From the NCBI GenBank assembly GCA_030141605.1, contig JAQGDQ010000123.1:310001-374000 (forward strand): a DNA stretch of 64,000 bases, given 5' to 3'. Every line of letters starts with the position of its first letter. Position 1 is the stretch's first letter. The position numbers were made by a program, and so were the translations under genes. Shown here in pieces: positions 12,101 through 22,222 of this stretch. The notes under the pieces were generated by a model that had not been told where the DNA came from, did not search any database, and saw only the letters and a program-made list of their open reading frames with translations. The DNA comes from Tubiluchus corallicola. Its lineage: Eukaryota > Priapulida > Priapulimorpha > Priapulimorphida > Tubiluchidae.

Positions 12101-15100
12101 AATGTTTTTCCTTTTTGCTGTCCGACAAAAAAAATCTGTGTGAAATTAAATAGTAAACAGTGAGTTCACAAACTGCATGTTTCTCAGAAATTTTTTTGTT
12201 AAACTGGGCAATTTGAATTGAGGGTCCATTTCCTACCGTATTGACGATTGTATGTGAATGAGAGGTGTAATTCAAATTGTGTTGAATGAGGTGCCTGATA
12301 AGTTGCCTTTTTGTATTGGTTCTTGTTTTTAGCATAATTTTTTACTAAGCTGGCCCGTGAGTTGTAAAAGTACTGCATGTGTCGTAAATATAGTATACAT
12401 CAGAACACTATGTCTGCTTGGTGCATTTTTGTAGATGAGATTTTCACCTTTTTCATTTATGAGTGTTTGCATTAGCACTGTATAAACAATTCTTGCTGTA
12501 GCTGAGGTTTTATATATTGTATATATTGTTTCAAACAACAAACAATAAAGGCAAGGAAATTTCCCCTGAAACACAACCTTTACGTGTCAAAATGCTATTA
12601 TGCAATTTCTTTATAAAGTAGCGAAATACATAGTCGTGTGATTTGCTCTAGGGAAATGTAATGTTTTGTAGCTCTAGTTCTAGTTGTTTTTATTTGTTTG
12701 TGTGAGCATACTAAAACATTTGTTTTTCTTAATACATACACAATTATACTTTATGGGGTATTACTTTTCTGTTTTTCCAGTTTGTGTTTTATATTGTTTT
12801 TAAATTTTTCTTGCTTTTGTAGTTACTGGAGCTTTCTAACTTTGCATATGTTTTGTCTGTCTTTGTTTCATGTGCTTGCACGCTTTGTGCTTGCTCCCAT
12901 TAATTTGTCCCTGGCCGGGCTCATGTCATGACTGTGCTGCCCTCGTGTAACAATAAAGTCAAAGAAAATTGGGACTTCTCTATGACAGATATGTGTACTG
13001 CCAGCGGTGCTTTTTGGAGCTTCCTGGAGAAACGGTGACACTGACCGATGACCCTTCACAACCACAAACGTGAGTTATTGCTATTACATTTCCTTTAATT
13101 GTAAAAATTTATGCTGTCAGCATACAAAGTTCTTACAAAATGTACATACAGTTCCATTAATGGTTCAACATATTTGTTGTATCATTGGTAATTTCTAGGT
13201 TATCCAGTAATAGCATGTAAAAAAATGCCTTTCTTTGTACAGGCTTTAAAAGGATTGTTCTTTAGGAGCAATCCCAGAACTTTGCCACCGGTGATAGTTA
13301 ACAATAGTTAGCAATTAATAACCTGACAAAACAGTGTTTCACAGGTTCTAATTTTAGTTTTTGACAATCAGTCAGCCATAGTTAAGCTAGTTTCTATCAT
13401 ATACCATCGTCGACTCATCATAAAGTTTTGCAGTCAGGTCAGACAGTCCGAACACCACATACTATGTTGTGCTAACTCATCGCGAAAGTCTACTAATTGA
13501 AATTTCTTTATTTTCACAAGATAACTAACTGTTGAAATGAATCGAAAGTAGGAAACAAATATTAAACTGAGTTTCTCAAAATATTTCGCCTTGGGAGCCT
13601 GGAATATATTATTTCCATTTCAACAAAAAAGGTTTGTCAGATTGAATGAAATAGGCAAAGTTTCTCTTTCGTAATTGTATTACACAATCAGAAATCGTAC
13701 TAAAATAAAATAATTAAGCACTTTGTCGAATAGCTGACCTTCTTTTGACAAAATATGTATATTAAACACATTTCTCTTTACAGATGTATAACTAAGTCAG
13801 AATTTCAAGAGAAAAAGAATGATCAGTTAGAATTGGAAGCGTTCGTTGACTGTTTGGAATGTGGCCGTAAGCTGCATCAAATCTGCTCCCTGCATTTTCC
13901 ACAGATCTGGTCTGGGGGGTAAGTTACTTCTGTGTGTAACTCATCTATTTTGTTTTGTTCTCGTACTGGCTAGGTTTCCACTGGTAAATCTCATAACTAA
14001 AAGTAGTGAATTCTTAAATTCCAAGAAGAGTACACAATTTTTGTTTTCAGTTAGCAGTAGTGTATAGTAACTAAAAGTATTTGTAGTCTTAGTCAACTAA
14101 AATTTATAATTTCACTTTGTTGAAGATATTTTTGTGGGTTGAAAAATACTTTGATATTCATGTTTTACAGTTGTGATCATTTTGATCAAACAATTACTAA
14201 TTAAATGAATTTTCCAGATTTGTCTGCTCCTTGTGCTTGAAAGCAGCAGGACGATCCCGGAAAGAGAACAAGTTTAATTCAAGACGTAAGTTCTGTGGTG
14301 AACCGACTAATGTCATAATGACATAGTTATGACAATAACTATAACTTATAATGATATCACGATAGAAATTATTTTTGAAATATTACTTCTATCTAATAAA
14401 ATGGTGAATTAAATGCTAATTTTCTACGACTGCTTTCAAGTTCACCAGTTAATTAAACATTCTTTTTGTAGGAACTTTGTGTATAAGAAACTTTTCATAA
14501 CTTCTTGTTGCTTGGTTTTACTTCATTATTTAGAGCAAGATGCTTTTTATTGATCCCATTTATACCTATGTCTGTTTTATGAAGTTATTGATAGATAAAT
14601 GCGGTTGCATCACAAATATTCAAATTTCTCTTATCCTGTAGTTGCTTTCCGTTTCAGCAGTTAGCAATTTATCTCTTCTGTTTTTGCATAGGTCTGCAGA
14701 GTACTCAATTGGGTACATTTATTGAGAATCGGGTGAACAAATTCCTGAAAGCCAAAGGCTGCGTCGGTAGCGAAGTGACCATTCGGGTCGTTTGCAGTTC
14801 TGACAAGGTTGTTGAAGTTAAACCAGGGATGAAAGCAAAGTAGGTTATGCAGCATTTCCTTTTTGAGAAGCCTGTTTGCTTGTTTGACTTTTTACTTTGT
14901 TGAAGAATACTATAAGTAGTTTTACAATGATTGTGTTTAATTCTTCATATTTTAATAAATGCATTCAGTGCACTAACAGGTTGATTACCAGGAATGAATA
15001 CATTATTATTATTGCTCCATTAGTGTCTTGAATATATGATCACTTTATGAATGGAAAACTTTAAAAAGCACTGTGTAAAACAAATTTGTATTTCTTGGTA

Positions 15101-18100
15101 TTAAACAATTTTTGACATGAGAACGATAAAAAATTTTATATTGTTTGAAAATTGCAATGTGTCATTTTCTGTTGCAAAATATTGCTTTGGCAAGCAGTAA
15201 TTCGTATTATTAACATTCCCTTATTATTTTGCTACAGATACACTGATGAAAACCTTTTTTCTGATTCATTTCCGTATCGGGCAAAAGCTCTTTTTGCTTT
15301 TGAAGAGATTGATGGAACCGAGGTGTGTTTCTTCGGAATGCACGTACAAGAGTATGGGCCAGATGCTCCACAGCCTAACACACGGTAAAAAAAACTTGAA
15401 CATTTTTGTTAAGCGATGTGAAGAAACATATTGTGTAATATATTGTGTGCACTGTATACTGCAACTTTTATTTTGTACTGACAATATATTGAAGTTGCAT
15501 CTCCTAACTAAGTTTTTATTTTTCATAGGCGTGTCTATATATCATATTTAGACAGTGTGCATTTCTTCCGACCAAGGGAATATAGAACAGCCGTGTACCA
15601 TGAAATTTTAATTGGCTACATTGAATTCGTTCGGAAGCTCGGGTATGTTTGTTATATTGTTTATTTTTCTCGGTAAATCCGTACATAGATTAATTGGTTG
15701 GAGAATGAAAATCTGAATTTGTATCAAACTTTGGCAGATACCTATGGGCACACATTTGGGCATGTCCACCAAGCGAAGGCGATGATTACATCTTTCATTG
15801 CCATCCACCTGAGCAGAAGATTCCCAAACCAAAACGTCTACAAGAATGGTATAAGAAGATGTTAGACAAATGCAAAGAAGAGCAAGTCATAATTGATTTT
15901 ATGGTAATTACCTTAATGATGATAGTAATACTTGAATGTGTATATCTAAATGCCGCTTATGTTGTTACTGAAAGCCATCATTACATTAACGTCCGTTACT
16001 TCGCTTGCAGTTAATACCATTATAAATGTATTTTTTAAACTGATGATACCAGTGACACACTAAATACATTTATAACTTATAGGATATCTACAGTGATTGT
16101 CAACAAAACAACATGACCACCGCCACCGATTTGCCCTACTTCGAGGGTGACTTCTGGCCCAATGTGCTCGAAGAGAGCATTAAGGAGCTAGATCAGGAGG
16201 AGGAAGAGAAACGGCGACGCGAGGAGGCAGAAGCGCTGGAAGCTGCTGCCACTGCTGCTCAGGTGATGGAAAACAATGGGGAATCAAATGATGGCATCGA
16301 TATGATGGAGGTAAGGCAGTCAGTTTAAATATTGGTGTCTATATAGTTGTGTTCGAATTCTGCATATTGAAAATTTTGCATATAACTTGTCTGATACATA
16401 TAACATGTGTTCAATATGTATTCTGAATTTTAGCCTCTGAATCCCAATGGCAAGAAGAAAGGCAAGGGCTCAAAGAAGAAGTCAAGTAAATCTAAATCCA
16501 GTCAAAGGAAATCTAGTAAGAAGAGTCTAAGCACAGTTGGATGTGACCTGTCCCAGAAGGTTTCCAGTGTAATGCTCAAACATAAGGAGGTAAAACACTA
16601 CATGTAAATGCATGAAAATGGGAAATCTCACATTTGGTTTTAAAAAATTTTGGAAGCTTTATCAATTTTGTGTGTGCATTTGTTTTTGAAGTTAGATTTT
16701 GAAACTAAATATGTATAACTACCTAATTTTTGTGCCAAACATTATTCAGCCACAAGAATTTTTTATATTATTCAAAATTTCTTCTCGCTTTATAGGTGTT
16801 CTTCGTTATTCGGTTGCAACCATTAGACTGGGATCCTAGCCCCATAGTTGACCCTGATCCTTTAATTTCGTGTGATCTGATGGATGGTCGTGATGCCTTT
16901 CTCACCGTTGCTCGTGAGAAACATCTAGAATTTTCGTCTCTTCGCCGTGCCAAATATTCAACAATAGCAATGTTGTACGAGTTGCATACTCAGGGGCAGG
17001 ATCGTTTTGTTTACACATGTAACAGCTGCCGAGTGTCATGTGAAACGCGTTACCACTGTGTTGTATGCGAGGTAATAATGTTTGCACTGCACATTGTTTG
17101 TTTTCTTGTGTTTATTATTTTTTCGGCTGTTTGCAAATGAACCAAATGTGGTCTGACTCACTGAGTCAACTAAAACCTGACAGTTATCCGTACTTTTAAT
17201 ATTCATGGGTGATTTAGAGTGTCATACATTGGGGATGTTTATCTATACATACGTTTTTAATTTAGGCGTTATTGTGTGTTTATTACAGGACTTTGACTTG
17301 TGTGTACAGTGTTACCGAACTTCAGGACATGAGCACAAAATGGAAAGACTTGGGCTGGATTTAGATGATGGTCAGAATGCAAGTGGTGACAAAGCCAATG
17401 GTCAAGACTCACGCTATCAATCAATCATGCGTTGTATTGAGTCACTGGTGCACGCTTGTCAATGTCGGGACGCCAACTGTCGCAATACTAGCTGCAAGAA
17501 GATGAGACGAGTTGTGACGCATACTAATTCGTGTAAAAAGAAGGCTACCGGTGCTTGTAATATATGTAAACAGTTGATTGCCTTGTGTTATTATCATGCT
17601 AAATTATGTAGAGTAGAAAGATGTCCTGTGCTCTTCTGCCCTAATATCAAGATAAAATTAAGACTACAGCAGCAACAGCAAAGAATGCAGCAGGTAATGT
17701 ACTTAAAATTAAATAGCGGTAGAAAGTATTTTTAATGACGAAAATAATGAAATGTACAATTGACAGTAAAGGCAAAGCGTTATTCATATTTGTGATATAT
17801 TTACACAGCAGTGAACAGTTTTGTAGTATAGCAGTAATGTGTCTCAAAAACTTATATTCTACTCCACAATATGTTTAGAATGAATAAATATAATAAATGA
17901 GAATAGAGCAAGAATTGTGATAATCGTCTTTGGTAACTGATGTTGAAAACTTCCGACTTTAGTGTACATTTGAGAAAGTGTGTGATTTAAAATTTATGCC
18001 TTGATATTTGGTATGCATTGCTTATACTCAAATGTTTTTCTATTGTACTATGCTTTACAAATTCGCCTTATTCCATCACTGTTGGCATATAACACAGCTT

Positions 18101-20273
18101 TGTGCTACATTTATTAGATTTGAACTTTGTGTATGACTAACTCACTTGTAACAATGCTACCACATTGTTGGTTTTATTAATACTTTGAGTGATTTTTTTT
18201 ACATTTTTGTCTTCAGGAGCAACTGATGCGTCGACGGATGGCTATTATGACAAGACAGATCAGTAATAATTCGAACGACAGTGCTTCTTCCACCCCGCAG
18301 CCTTCAACGCCACAGTCGTCTCGCACTCCTGTTAATGCGCTACCACCGCACTACCAAAACAGTGCCGCAATGAAACCAGAAATGAATGGCAAACCTGGAA
18401 CACCACCAGTTGGTGCCCTTCATGCTGCCGAGCAGGTACATTTTATCAACTATTTCATGAGACTAATGTAAATAATTATCTAGTGTTTTTTATTTGTATT
18501 GTGCACATTTGGTTTTTATTACCAGAATTGGTGATTTTATAACACAATTTTGAAGATTAAAATTTCCAAATGAAATCCTTTATGAAGCACTGAGAAAACT
18601 CACCTAATTCATTGTCATCAACTAAGCAATAAACTGTAGGTACAAGTTCAATGGAAACTTATATAAAGATAGATAATACTGCAAAAGACTAATAAATCAA
18701 TTTATTTATAATATATTATAAATATTATAATAACGTTTATTATAACATTAGATTCGACAACAAGCAGCGAGACAATACATTTCTCCTATGGGCAGTTATG
18801 GGAAAGGCGGTAGCATGGCTGATGGACCTGCGGCTTCAGTACCAGTGTCACAAGAAATGATGCGTCCACTACAACCGGGCTTTATTAATCAACAGACTGG
18901 CATGCAACAGTCTAGTCCTTTGCGTGGCCAACTTCCTGGCATGCAGTTGTGTGTTCCATCCCAGGTGAAAACATTATAGTTACTATATATTTTTTAAATT
19001 AATGCATTTAAGAAAATAACATTTTATCATCATAATAAAAGATGTGTCTGAACCATATAATTACTTGCAGCATCCACAACGAATGGGACAGCCTCCTGTC
19101 ATGATTAATAATCAAGATGTAGTGAATATGCAGCAGCATCAGATGCAAGGTTCACAACAAGCATTACAGCAACTGTTGACAACGCTAAAGTCACCGTCTT
19201 CAAATCAGCAGGAAGAAGTGCTGAGCATTTTAAAGTCAAATCCTGAGCTAATGGCTCAGTGCATCAAGAAGAGCAAAACAGCACAGAAAGAACAAGAGCT
19301 TGCGCAGCAAACACAACAGCAGTTTTATCAAAAATTTCAGCGTCAGTTGTCGGACGGGCATTCGGCACAGATGTGCGGGCAGCCACCAACAGTAAGCATG
19401 AATTCGATGTCTATGGGTGGAAACCCATCAGGTGGTAAACCTGTAGCCATGAATCAGATGAGTATGGGTGGAAATCCAATGACTGTTGGCTGTAACACAG
19501 GTCAGATGGGCAGCATGCCAACCATGCTAAGTGGCAATCATATGAGCATTGCATCGAGTCAGCACAGTTTGATATGTAAACCAATGATGTGTGCAAGCGA
19601 TAAACCATCACAATTAATGAGTAACAACAACCCACATATGATGTCGTTGAATGCTCATCAGACGCTTGGAACACGTGCGAGCATGAACGGAAATCAAATG
19701 GGAGGTAAACCGGGGCAAATGTTAAATCTCCGAGGTAGTTCTACTTTGGATGCACAAAATCAGCAACAACTTGCACATCAGCAGTGGTTAAAACAGCAGC
19801 AACAGCAGCATATGATGATGAATATGCCCCGTCAAAGAGTGCCAGCTTCCCATCAATTTCACCAGCCTCCAGCACCTCCGTATCCACAAGGAGGGCGACA
19901 GATGCATCAGCGAGCGGTAAATCCCCATTTATTAGCGCATGGACAGCCGCCACATCCAAGCCCTTCATCACAGCAGCTGATGCACCAAGTTTGCTCGCCA
20001 CCTCCTAATCACACGCCCCCTGTGGCATCACCTCGCCAGCGACCAATGATGACACCATCTCCACGGCAACAACTCTCTCAGTCACCTCATTTACCGACAC
20101 ATTCTCCTCATCCGGGTTTGATGGGTGCGGAGCAACAAATAGGTGGTGAAACGGTGCCTCTTCCTCAATCACAACAAAACCCTAGTGAGCAACTAGGAGT
20201 ACCACCTGCATATGACAATTCGTCGCTTGCGATGCAGGATCAGTTATCACAGTTTGTAGTGGACCACTTGTAG
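1..20273 (+). CDS. CREBBP: CBP/p300 histone acetyltransferase and transcriptional coactivator (5'-partial, 28 exons)
   Basis: Nuclear lysine acetyltransferase that acetylates histones and transcription factors and bridges activators to the transcription machinery. Exons: <1-173, 696-912, 1788-2030, 2218-2418, 2660-2987, 3419-3536, 3773-3911, 6692-6942, 7197-7292, 7418-7606, 7818-8118, 9357-9472, 10752-10922, 11193-11350, 12989-13069, 13784-13918, 14218-14285, 14692-14839, 15238-15384, 15529-15642, 15738-15903, 16083-16310, 16434-16589, 16796-17071, 17289-17693, 18217-18435, 18752-18964, 19071-20273. Joined, they give one open frame of 2085 residues and a stop. All introns are GT-AG except the one after 8118, which appears to be GC-AG. 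Domain order is that of CBP/p300: TAZ1, KIX, bromodomain, RING/PHD, HAT, ZZ, TAZ2, NCBD. The N-terminus lies before the window. CBP and p300 are vertebrate duplicates, so this is best treated as their single invertebrate counterpart. Exon edges were set by eye from splice consensus, phase and conservation. Confidence 0.98.
174..1787 (+). other. CBP introns 1 and 2
   Basis: Introns 174-695 and 913-1787 flank the first TAZ1 exon. Both are AT-rich and have GT-AG borders (GTAATT...ACAG and GTGAGT...ACAG). I see no further coding sequence, terminal repeats or RNA gene in them. Confidence 0.8.
696..2030 (+). CDS. CREBBP: CBP exons 2-3: TAZ1 (CH1) zinc-binding domain
   Basis: Exons 696-912 and 1788-2030 join across a phase-1 intron. 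The frame begins with [20 protein letters not shown], the first TAZ1 helix. It continues through the Cys/His zinc ligands (HKC, CQLPHC, HMTTC, VPHC, HWKNC, DCPVC) to [10 protein letters not shown], near-identical to human CBP. TAZ1 binds transactivation domains of factors such as HIF-1alpha and CITED2; this is family knowledge. Exon 3 then enters a Q/S/A-rich linker. Confidence 0.97.
2218..3911 (+). CDS. CREBBP: CBP exons 4-7: linker and KIX domain
   Basis: Exon 2218-2418 is a Q/S/N-rich linker. The KIX domain spans exons 2660-2987, 3419-3536 and 3773-3911. It starts at [17 protein letters not shown], passes [16 protein letters not shown] and ends at [23 protein letters not shown] is the three-helix docking module for phospho-CREB and MLL; the tyrosine of the LLAEKIYK helix that contacts phospho-CREB in vertebrates is present. 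Both introns inside KIX are small. Confidence 0.97.
3912..6691 (+). other. CBP intron 7 (2.8 kb), the largest, with a transposon fragment
   Basis: Phase-1 GT-AG intron between the end of KIX and the linker exon 8. The only recognisable content is the truncated Tigger/pogo 5' end near 4210-4530. The short open frames elsewhere in it (for example 6157-6384) resemble nothing I know and have no splice context. Confidence 0.7.
4207..4530 (+). mobile_element. Truncated Tigger/pogo-type DNA transposon, 5' end only
   Basis: The sequence starts with a GAACCTCGACTTATGAAAAC end typical of Tigger-like termini. About 190 bp later an ATG (4416) opens [20 protein letters not shown] then [11 protein letters not shown]. 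This is the usual N-terminus of Tigger/jerky transposases leading into their CENP-B-type helix-turn-helix. Similarity is lost after about 4520 and the 3' terminus is not found in the intron. It is a dead fragment in the sense orientation of CBP. Confidence 0.7.
6692..8118 (+). CDS. CREBBP: CBP exons 8-11: disordered linker between KIX and bromodomain
   Basis: Exons 6692-6942, 7197-7292, 7418-7606 and 7818-8118 encode a P/Q/S/N-rich region with no fold visible. Exon 11 carries an acidic/lysine segment ([13 protein letters not shown] and [15 protein letters not shown]) that resembles the region just before the bromodomain of p300. The VKQE and VKEE motifs fit the psi-K-x-E sumoylation consensus; the p300 region around them is a known sumoylation repressor element, so conservation of that role is an inference. 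The exon must end at 8118 for the frame to continue. Confidence 0.85.
8232..8662. mobile_element. Non-autonomous DNA transposon (MITE) with 16-bp inverted ends
   Basis: It begins ATAACAGGGTTCCCAC and ends with the exact reverse complement GTGGGAACCCTGTTAT. The interior repeats GTCAGGGAAA in direct orientation at least five times (8260-8355 and again near 8630). The 154-residue open frame across it resembles no transposase. Because the ends are palindromic into the flank, the target-site duplication cannot be separated from the inverted repeat, so the superfamily is uncertain. Confidence 0.8.
8806..9290 (-). mobile_element. Degenerate non-LTR retrotransposon fragment (reverse-transcriptase tail), antisense to CBP
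   Basis: The complement reads, with frame breaks, [20 protein letters not shown], then ELRKKRW and [15 protein letters not shown], then a tail resembling [14 protein letters not shown]. The SVLLYG-E-W motif, the GRPR motif and the W-x-A-R-x-R tail are typical of the end of a LINE ORF2. It contains stops and frameshifts and is not functional. Boundaries are approximate. Confidence 0.6.
9357..11350 (+). CDS. CREBBP: CBP exons 12-14: bromodomain
   Basis: Exons 9357-9472, 10752-10922 and 11193-11350 encode [17 protein letters not shown], then [12 protein letters not shown], then [20 protein letters not shown], then [17 protein letters not shown]. This is a complete bromodomain. The acetyl-lysine-binding asparagine in the VYN motif is present. 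The first intron after the domain start carries a complete pogo-type MITE (9659-10382). Confidence 0.97.
9659..10382 (+). mobile_element. Pogo/Tigger-type MITE with near-perfect 26-28 bp inverted ends and TA target duplication
   Basis: The left end CAGTGGATTCTCGTTACAAG matches the reverse complement of the right end (CAGTGGACTCTCGTTATAAG) with two differences, and the match continues into GAATCAC. Flanking TA dinucleotides (9657-9658 and 10383-10384) are the expected duplication for Tc1/mariner/pogo. GAATC-containing subterminal motifs recur. The 3' half holds two diverged copies of a block about 75 bp long (10088-10165 and 10243-10325). An intact 48-codon ORF lies at 9917-10063. Confidence 0.88.
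9917..10063 (+). CDS. 48-aa micro-ORF inside the pogo-type MITE, ending in a PCNA-binding (PIP) box
   Basis: ATG at 9917 to TAG at 10061. The product starts [12 protein letters not shown], basic like the N-termini of pogo/Tigger transposases, and ends [13 protein letters not shown]. Gln39, Leu42, Phe45 and Phe46 fit the PIP consensus Q-x-x-(L/I/M)-x-x-(F/Y)-(F/Y) exactly. The Drosophila pogo transposase is reported to bind PCNA through such a box near its C-terminus. The simplest reading is a transposase gene that lost its middle and kept both ends in frame. It sits in a CBP intron in sense orientation. Whether it is ever translated is unknown. Confidence 0.5.
   Translation: MASKRKTKLGLVARGFEDNLQLKRLGAEIDRLTRGEMKQSKLSIFFKQ
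11193..14285 (+). CDS. CREBBP: CBP exons 14-17: RING/PHD (CH2) region
   Basis: From the end of exon 14 ([20 protein letters not shown]) through 12989-13069 (YVYCQRCF), 13784-13918 ([14 protein letters not shown]) and 14218-14285 (GFVCSLCLK). The Cys/His pairs of the discontinuous RING and the PHD finger are all visible. In p300 this module packs on the HAT domain and restrains it. Three of the introns here are phase 2. Confidence 0.95.
11351..12988 (+). other. CBP intron 14
   Basis: Phase-2 GT-AG intron between the start and the rest of the RING/PHD region. It holds a short GTCA tetranucleotide run (11503-11526) and otherwise AT-rich sequence. Just before the acceptor a less AT-rich patch (about 12890-12960) ends in AACAATAAAGTCAAAG, which might be the tail of an old retroelement, but nothing in it is diagnostic. 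Confidence 0.65.
13070..15237 (+). other. CBP introns 15-18
   Basis: Introns 13070-13783, 13919-14217, 14286-14691 and 14840-15237, all GT-AG. They are AT-rich with no repeat, RNA gene or extra exon that I can recognise. The exons between them are described with the RING/PHD and HAT blocks. Confidence 0.75.
14692..17071 (+). CDS. CREBBP: CBP exons 18-24: acetyltransferase (HAT) domain with autoinhibitory loop
   Basis: Exons 14692-14839, 15238-15384, 15529-15642, 15738-15903, 16083-16310, 16434-16589 and 16796-17071. Recognisable blocks are [80 protein letters not shown] and [20 protein letters not shown]. The residues equivalent to p300 Trp1436 (IWAC) and Tyr1467 (EWY), which serve the hit-and-run mechanism, are both present, so the enzyme should be active. 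Exon 23 (16434-16589) is a Lys/Ser-rich stretch matching the autoacetylated activation loop of p300. Confidence 0.97.
16796..17693 (+). CDS. CREBBP: CBP exons 24-25: end of HAT, ZZ finger and TAZ2
   Basis: The end of exon 24 plus exon 25 encode a ZZ zinc finger ([30 protein letters not shown]). TAZ2 follows ([70 protein letters not shown]). All zinc-ligand Cys/His clusters are present. TAZ2 binds p53, E1A-type and STAT activation domains in vertebrates. Exon 25 ends in a Gln-rich helix ([12 protein letters not shown]). Confidence 0.97.
17694..18751 (+). other. CBP introns 25 and 26
   Basis: Introns 17694-18216 and 18436-18751 are GT-AG, phase 0 and AT-rich. No structure was noticed beyond a run of ATTTATAATA-type motifs before 18751. 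Confidence 0.75.
18217..20273 (+). CDS. CREBBP: CBP exons 26-28: Gln/Met/Pro-rich C-terminus with NCBD
   Basis: Exons 18217-18435 ([12 protein letters not shown], continuing the post-TAZ2 helix), 18752-18964 and 19071-20273. The last exon holds the nuclear coactivator binding domain at about 19156-19280 ([20 protein letters not shown] then [17 protein letters not shown]), which folds together with p160 coactivators. After it come long Q/M/N/G- and P/S/H-rich low-complexity tracts. The stop is TAG at 20271-20273. Antisense reading frames over these tracts are compositional shadows. Confidence 0.95.
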
Positions 20274-20910
20274 CTTTGGCTTTAGTACGTTTTGTACAGA
20301 AATTGTGAATAGTAATTAATAATAATAATGTTGTTATTTGTTGTTGTTGTTATTATTATTATTGTGAGATAATATAACGAGAACTAATAATTATGTTGAT
20401 TATAATATTGTGCATTTGTTTTTCTTGGGCATTTTTTTTTGAAATTGGCATTTTATTATGGTCTGAATATTTTATTTTGTAAGATTCGAAACATTGCCTG
20501 ACCCTTTTGTGTCTGAAGTATTTAAATTAAAGAGGGTCTAAAATTTTGTATAAACGTCTAAAATGAAACGTGAATATGCTGTAAATTATAACTAAAATGT
20601 ACAAAGAACATGATTACAGAGTAGGTAGGTTTGTTGTTACCAATCTAATATATTTTCCATTTCATTAAACTGTAATTTTATAGATAGCTAGTTTATCAAG
20701 ATAGCATTTATATCATAGTGGACTTAGCACCATCTAAGTTAGGGCAAATTTTATGTAAATACCTTATTTAGCTAACTTGATTTACAGTACCGCTAGATCG
20801 TAGACAATCGTGACATTACGTTATCTAGCTAAAAGTGATTGAGACGGTTACATGTTTACTATATTGTTATTTTGGTGAATCTGTTTGTACGTAATTTATT
20901 GGTAAATAAA
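20274..20910 (+). terminator. CBP 3' untranslated region and poly(A) signal
   Basis: The sequence after the stop is strongly AT-rich, with an (AAT)n/(GTT)n patch at 20317-20364. A canonical AATAAA lies at 20905-20910, about 630 bp after the stop. An ATTAAA variant at about 20525 is an alternative. Transcript evidence is needed to choose. Confidence 0.5.
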
Positions 20911-22164
20911 GGAAGGCCGCACCGGTAAAGTATTCCTGTAAAAAATTATGCCAAAACTGTATACAAATCGGGTAATTGCATAGTTTTGTGTTGTGATTTT
21001 TATTTAGTTTATTGTTCATTAGCATTATATTTTAGCCGTGATTTAGTTCAATGTCTTGTTCTTTTCAGTGATGCTAAGACCCCCACGGACAAACTAAGAT
21101 GTTATTAATGCAGTTCGTTACTGTGTCATTAACTTTAATAATGATATGTTTATCAAATGCTCAAGTCCAAAAGTAAGATTGGGGAGTAATCTGTCTTCTT
21201 TATCAGAACTTGTCACCAAAATATTGCATTTTATTCTGTAAAACCAAATCGTGGCTAAAAAAATTTGATTAAAATTTTGAAGAAACGTCTGTAATTTAAC
21301 AATAACTGACAAAAACTTTGTTAAGGGCGTTATGGAATTGTAGCATTGAAGAGGAGAAATTTAGCATTGGAAATGGATTGTGCTGATTTTCATTTTCAGA
21401 TTAAGCAAATTTTACTCAGAAATTCGTTCCAGTTATTTAGTGATATTAGTGCTTTATAAAAACCATATCATTGTCAACTGTTTGATAGGCGGCTTCATCA
21501 AAACATAGAATATTATGATTTCTAAATACTAAAATTGTAAATGATATCTTCATTTAGTGTTAAACACTTGTTACTGTATCTTTAAAATCTGTTGATTAGT
21601 GATTACCACTGTCTTGTATTAAAATAACTGTCAGAGCACACAGACACAAATTGTTTATCGCCAACTTGTTTATTATGCATTAAAATGCCTGTTGTCTATA
21701 AAATAAAATGTGTGCACTTTTATAGATTTTACCTGCTGTGTTTTTGTGTTTAATTAGCCTTTGTTGATTCACTTTTCTGGATCTACAATGTTGAGAAATA
21801 ATAATTAGGCTCTGCAAAGCATGGGAAATGAAAATTGCACGTTGAACAGCTGTGATCAGCATAAACACTGCAGTTATCATCTTGATCGTAGTCACCGTCA
21901 TCTTTTTAATCGTTGTTATTATCAATAATGCTTTGACAGACAACAGTAAAAAGATGGAGTGTACATCAATTAAGAATACAATACAGTAATTGCATTCATC
22001 ATTATCATTGTCATCGCCACTTTCATTGTCATTTATTTTTGTTATTAAGTTTCTGTTGAGCATACTGTCAAATGATATGAGTATATAGTTAGTACGGATT
22101 CATTCCCTTCTACACACAAAACTGCAGAAAATATTCAAAAATAGGGTCTCTTTCACTACTGAAG

Positions 22165-22222
22165 ACGGCACAGTGCCGCCTATGTTTTCCTTGTAAAGGA
22201 CGGAAGGCGGCAGAGTGCCGCC
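22165..22222. repeat. Paired GC-rich imperfect palindromes
   Basis: GACGGCACAGTGCCGCC at about 22164 and GGCGGCAGAGTGCCGCC at about 22206 are each near-palindromic and lie 42 bp apart in an otherwise AT-rich region. They could be a tiny hairpin element or paired protein-binding sites. The sequence alone does not decide. Confidence 0.4.

Noticed and set aside
19411-20001. Two open frames of 86-87 residues on the minus strand in the last CBP exon
   Set aside because: Shadows of the Gln/Met/Pro-rich coding repeats on the other strand.
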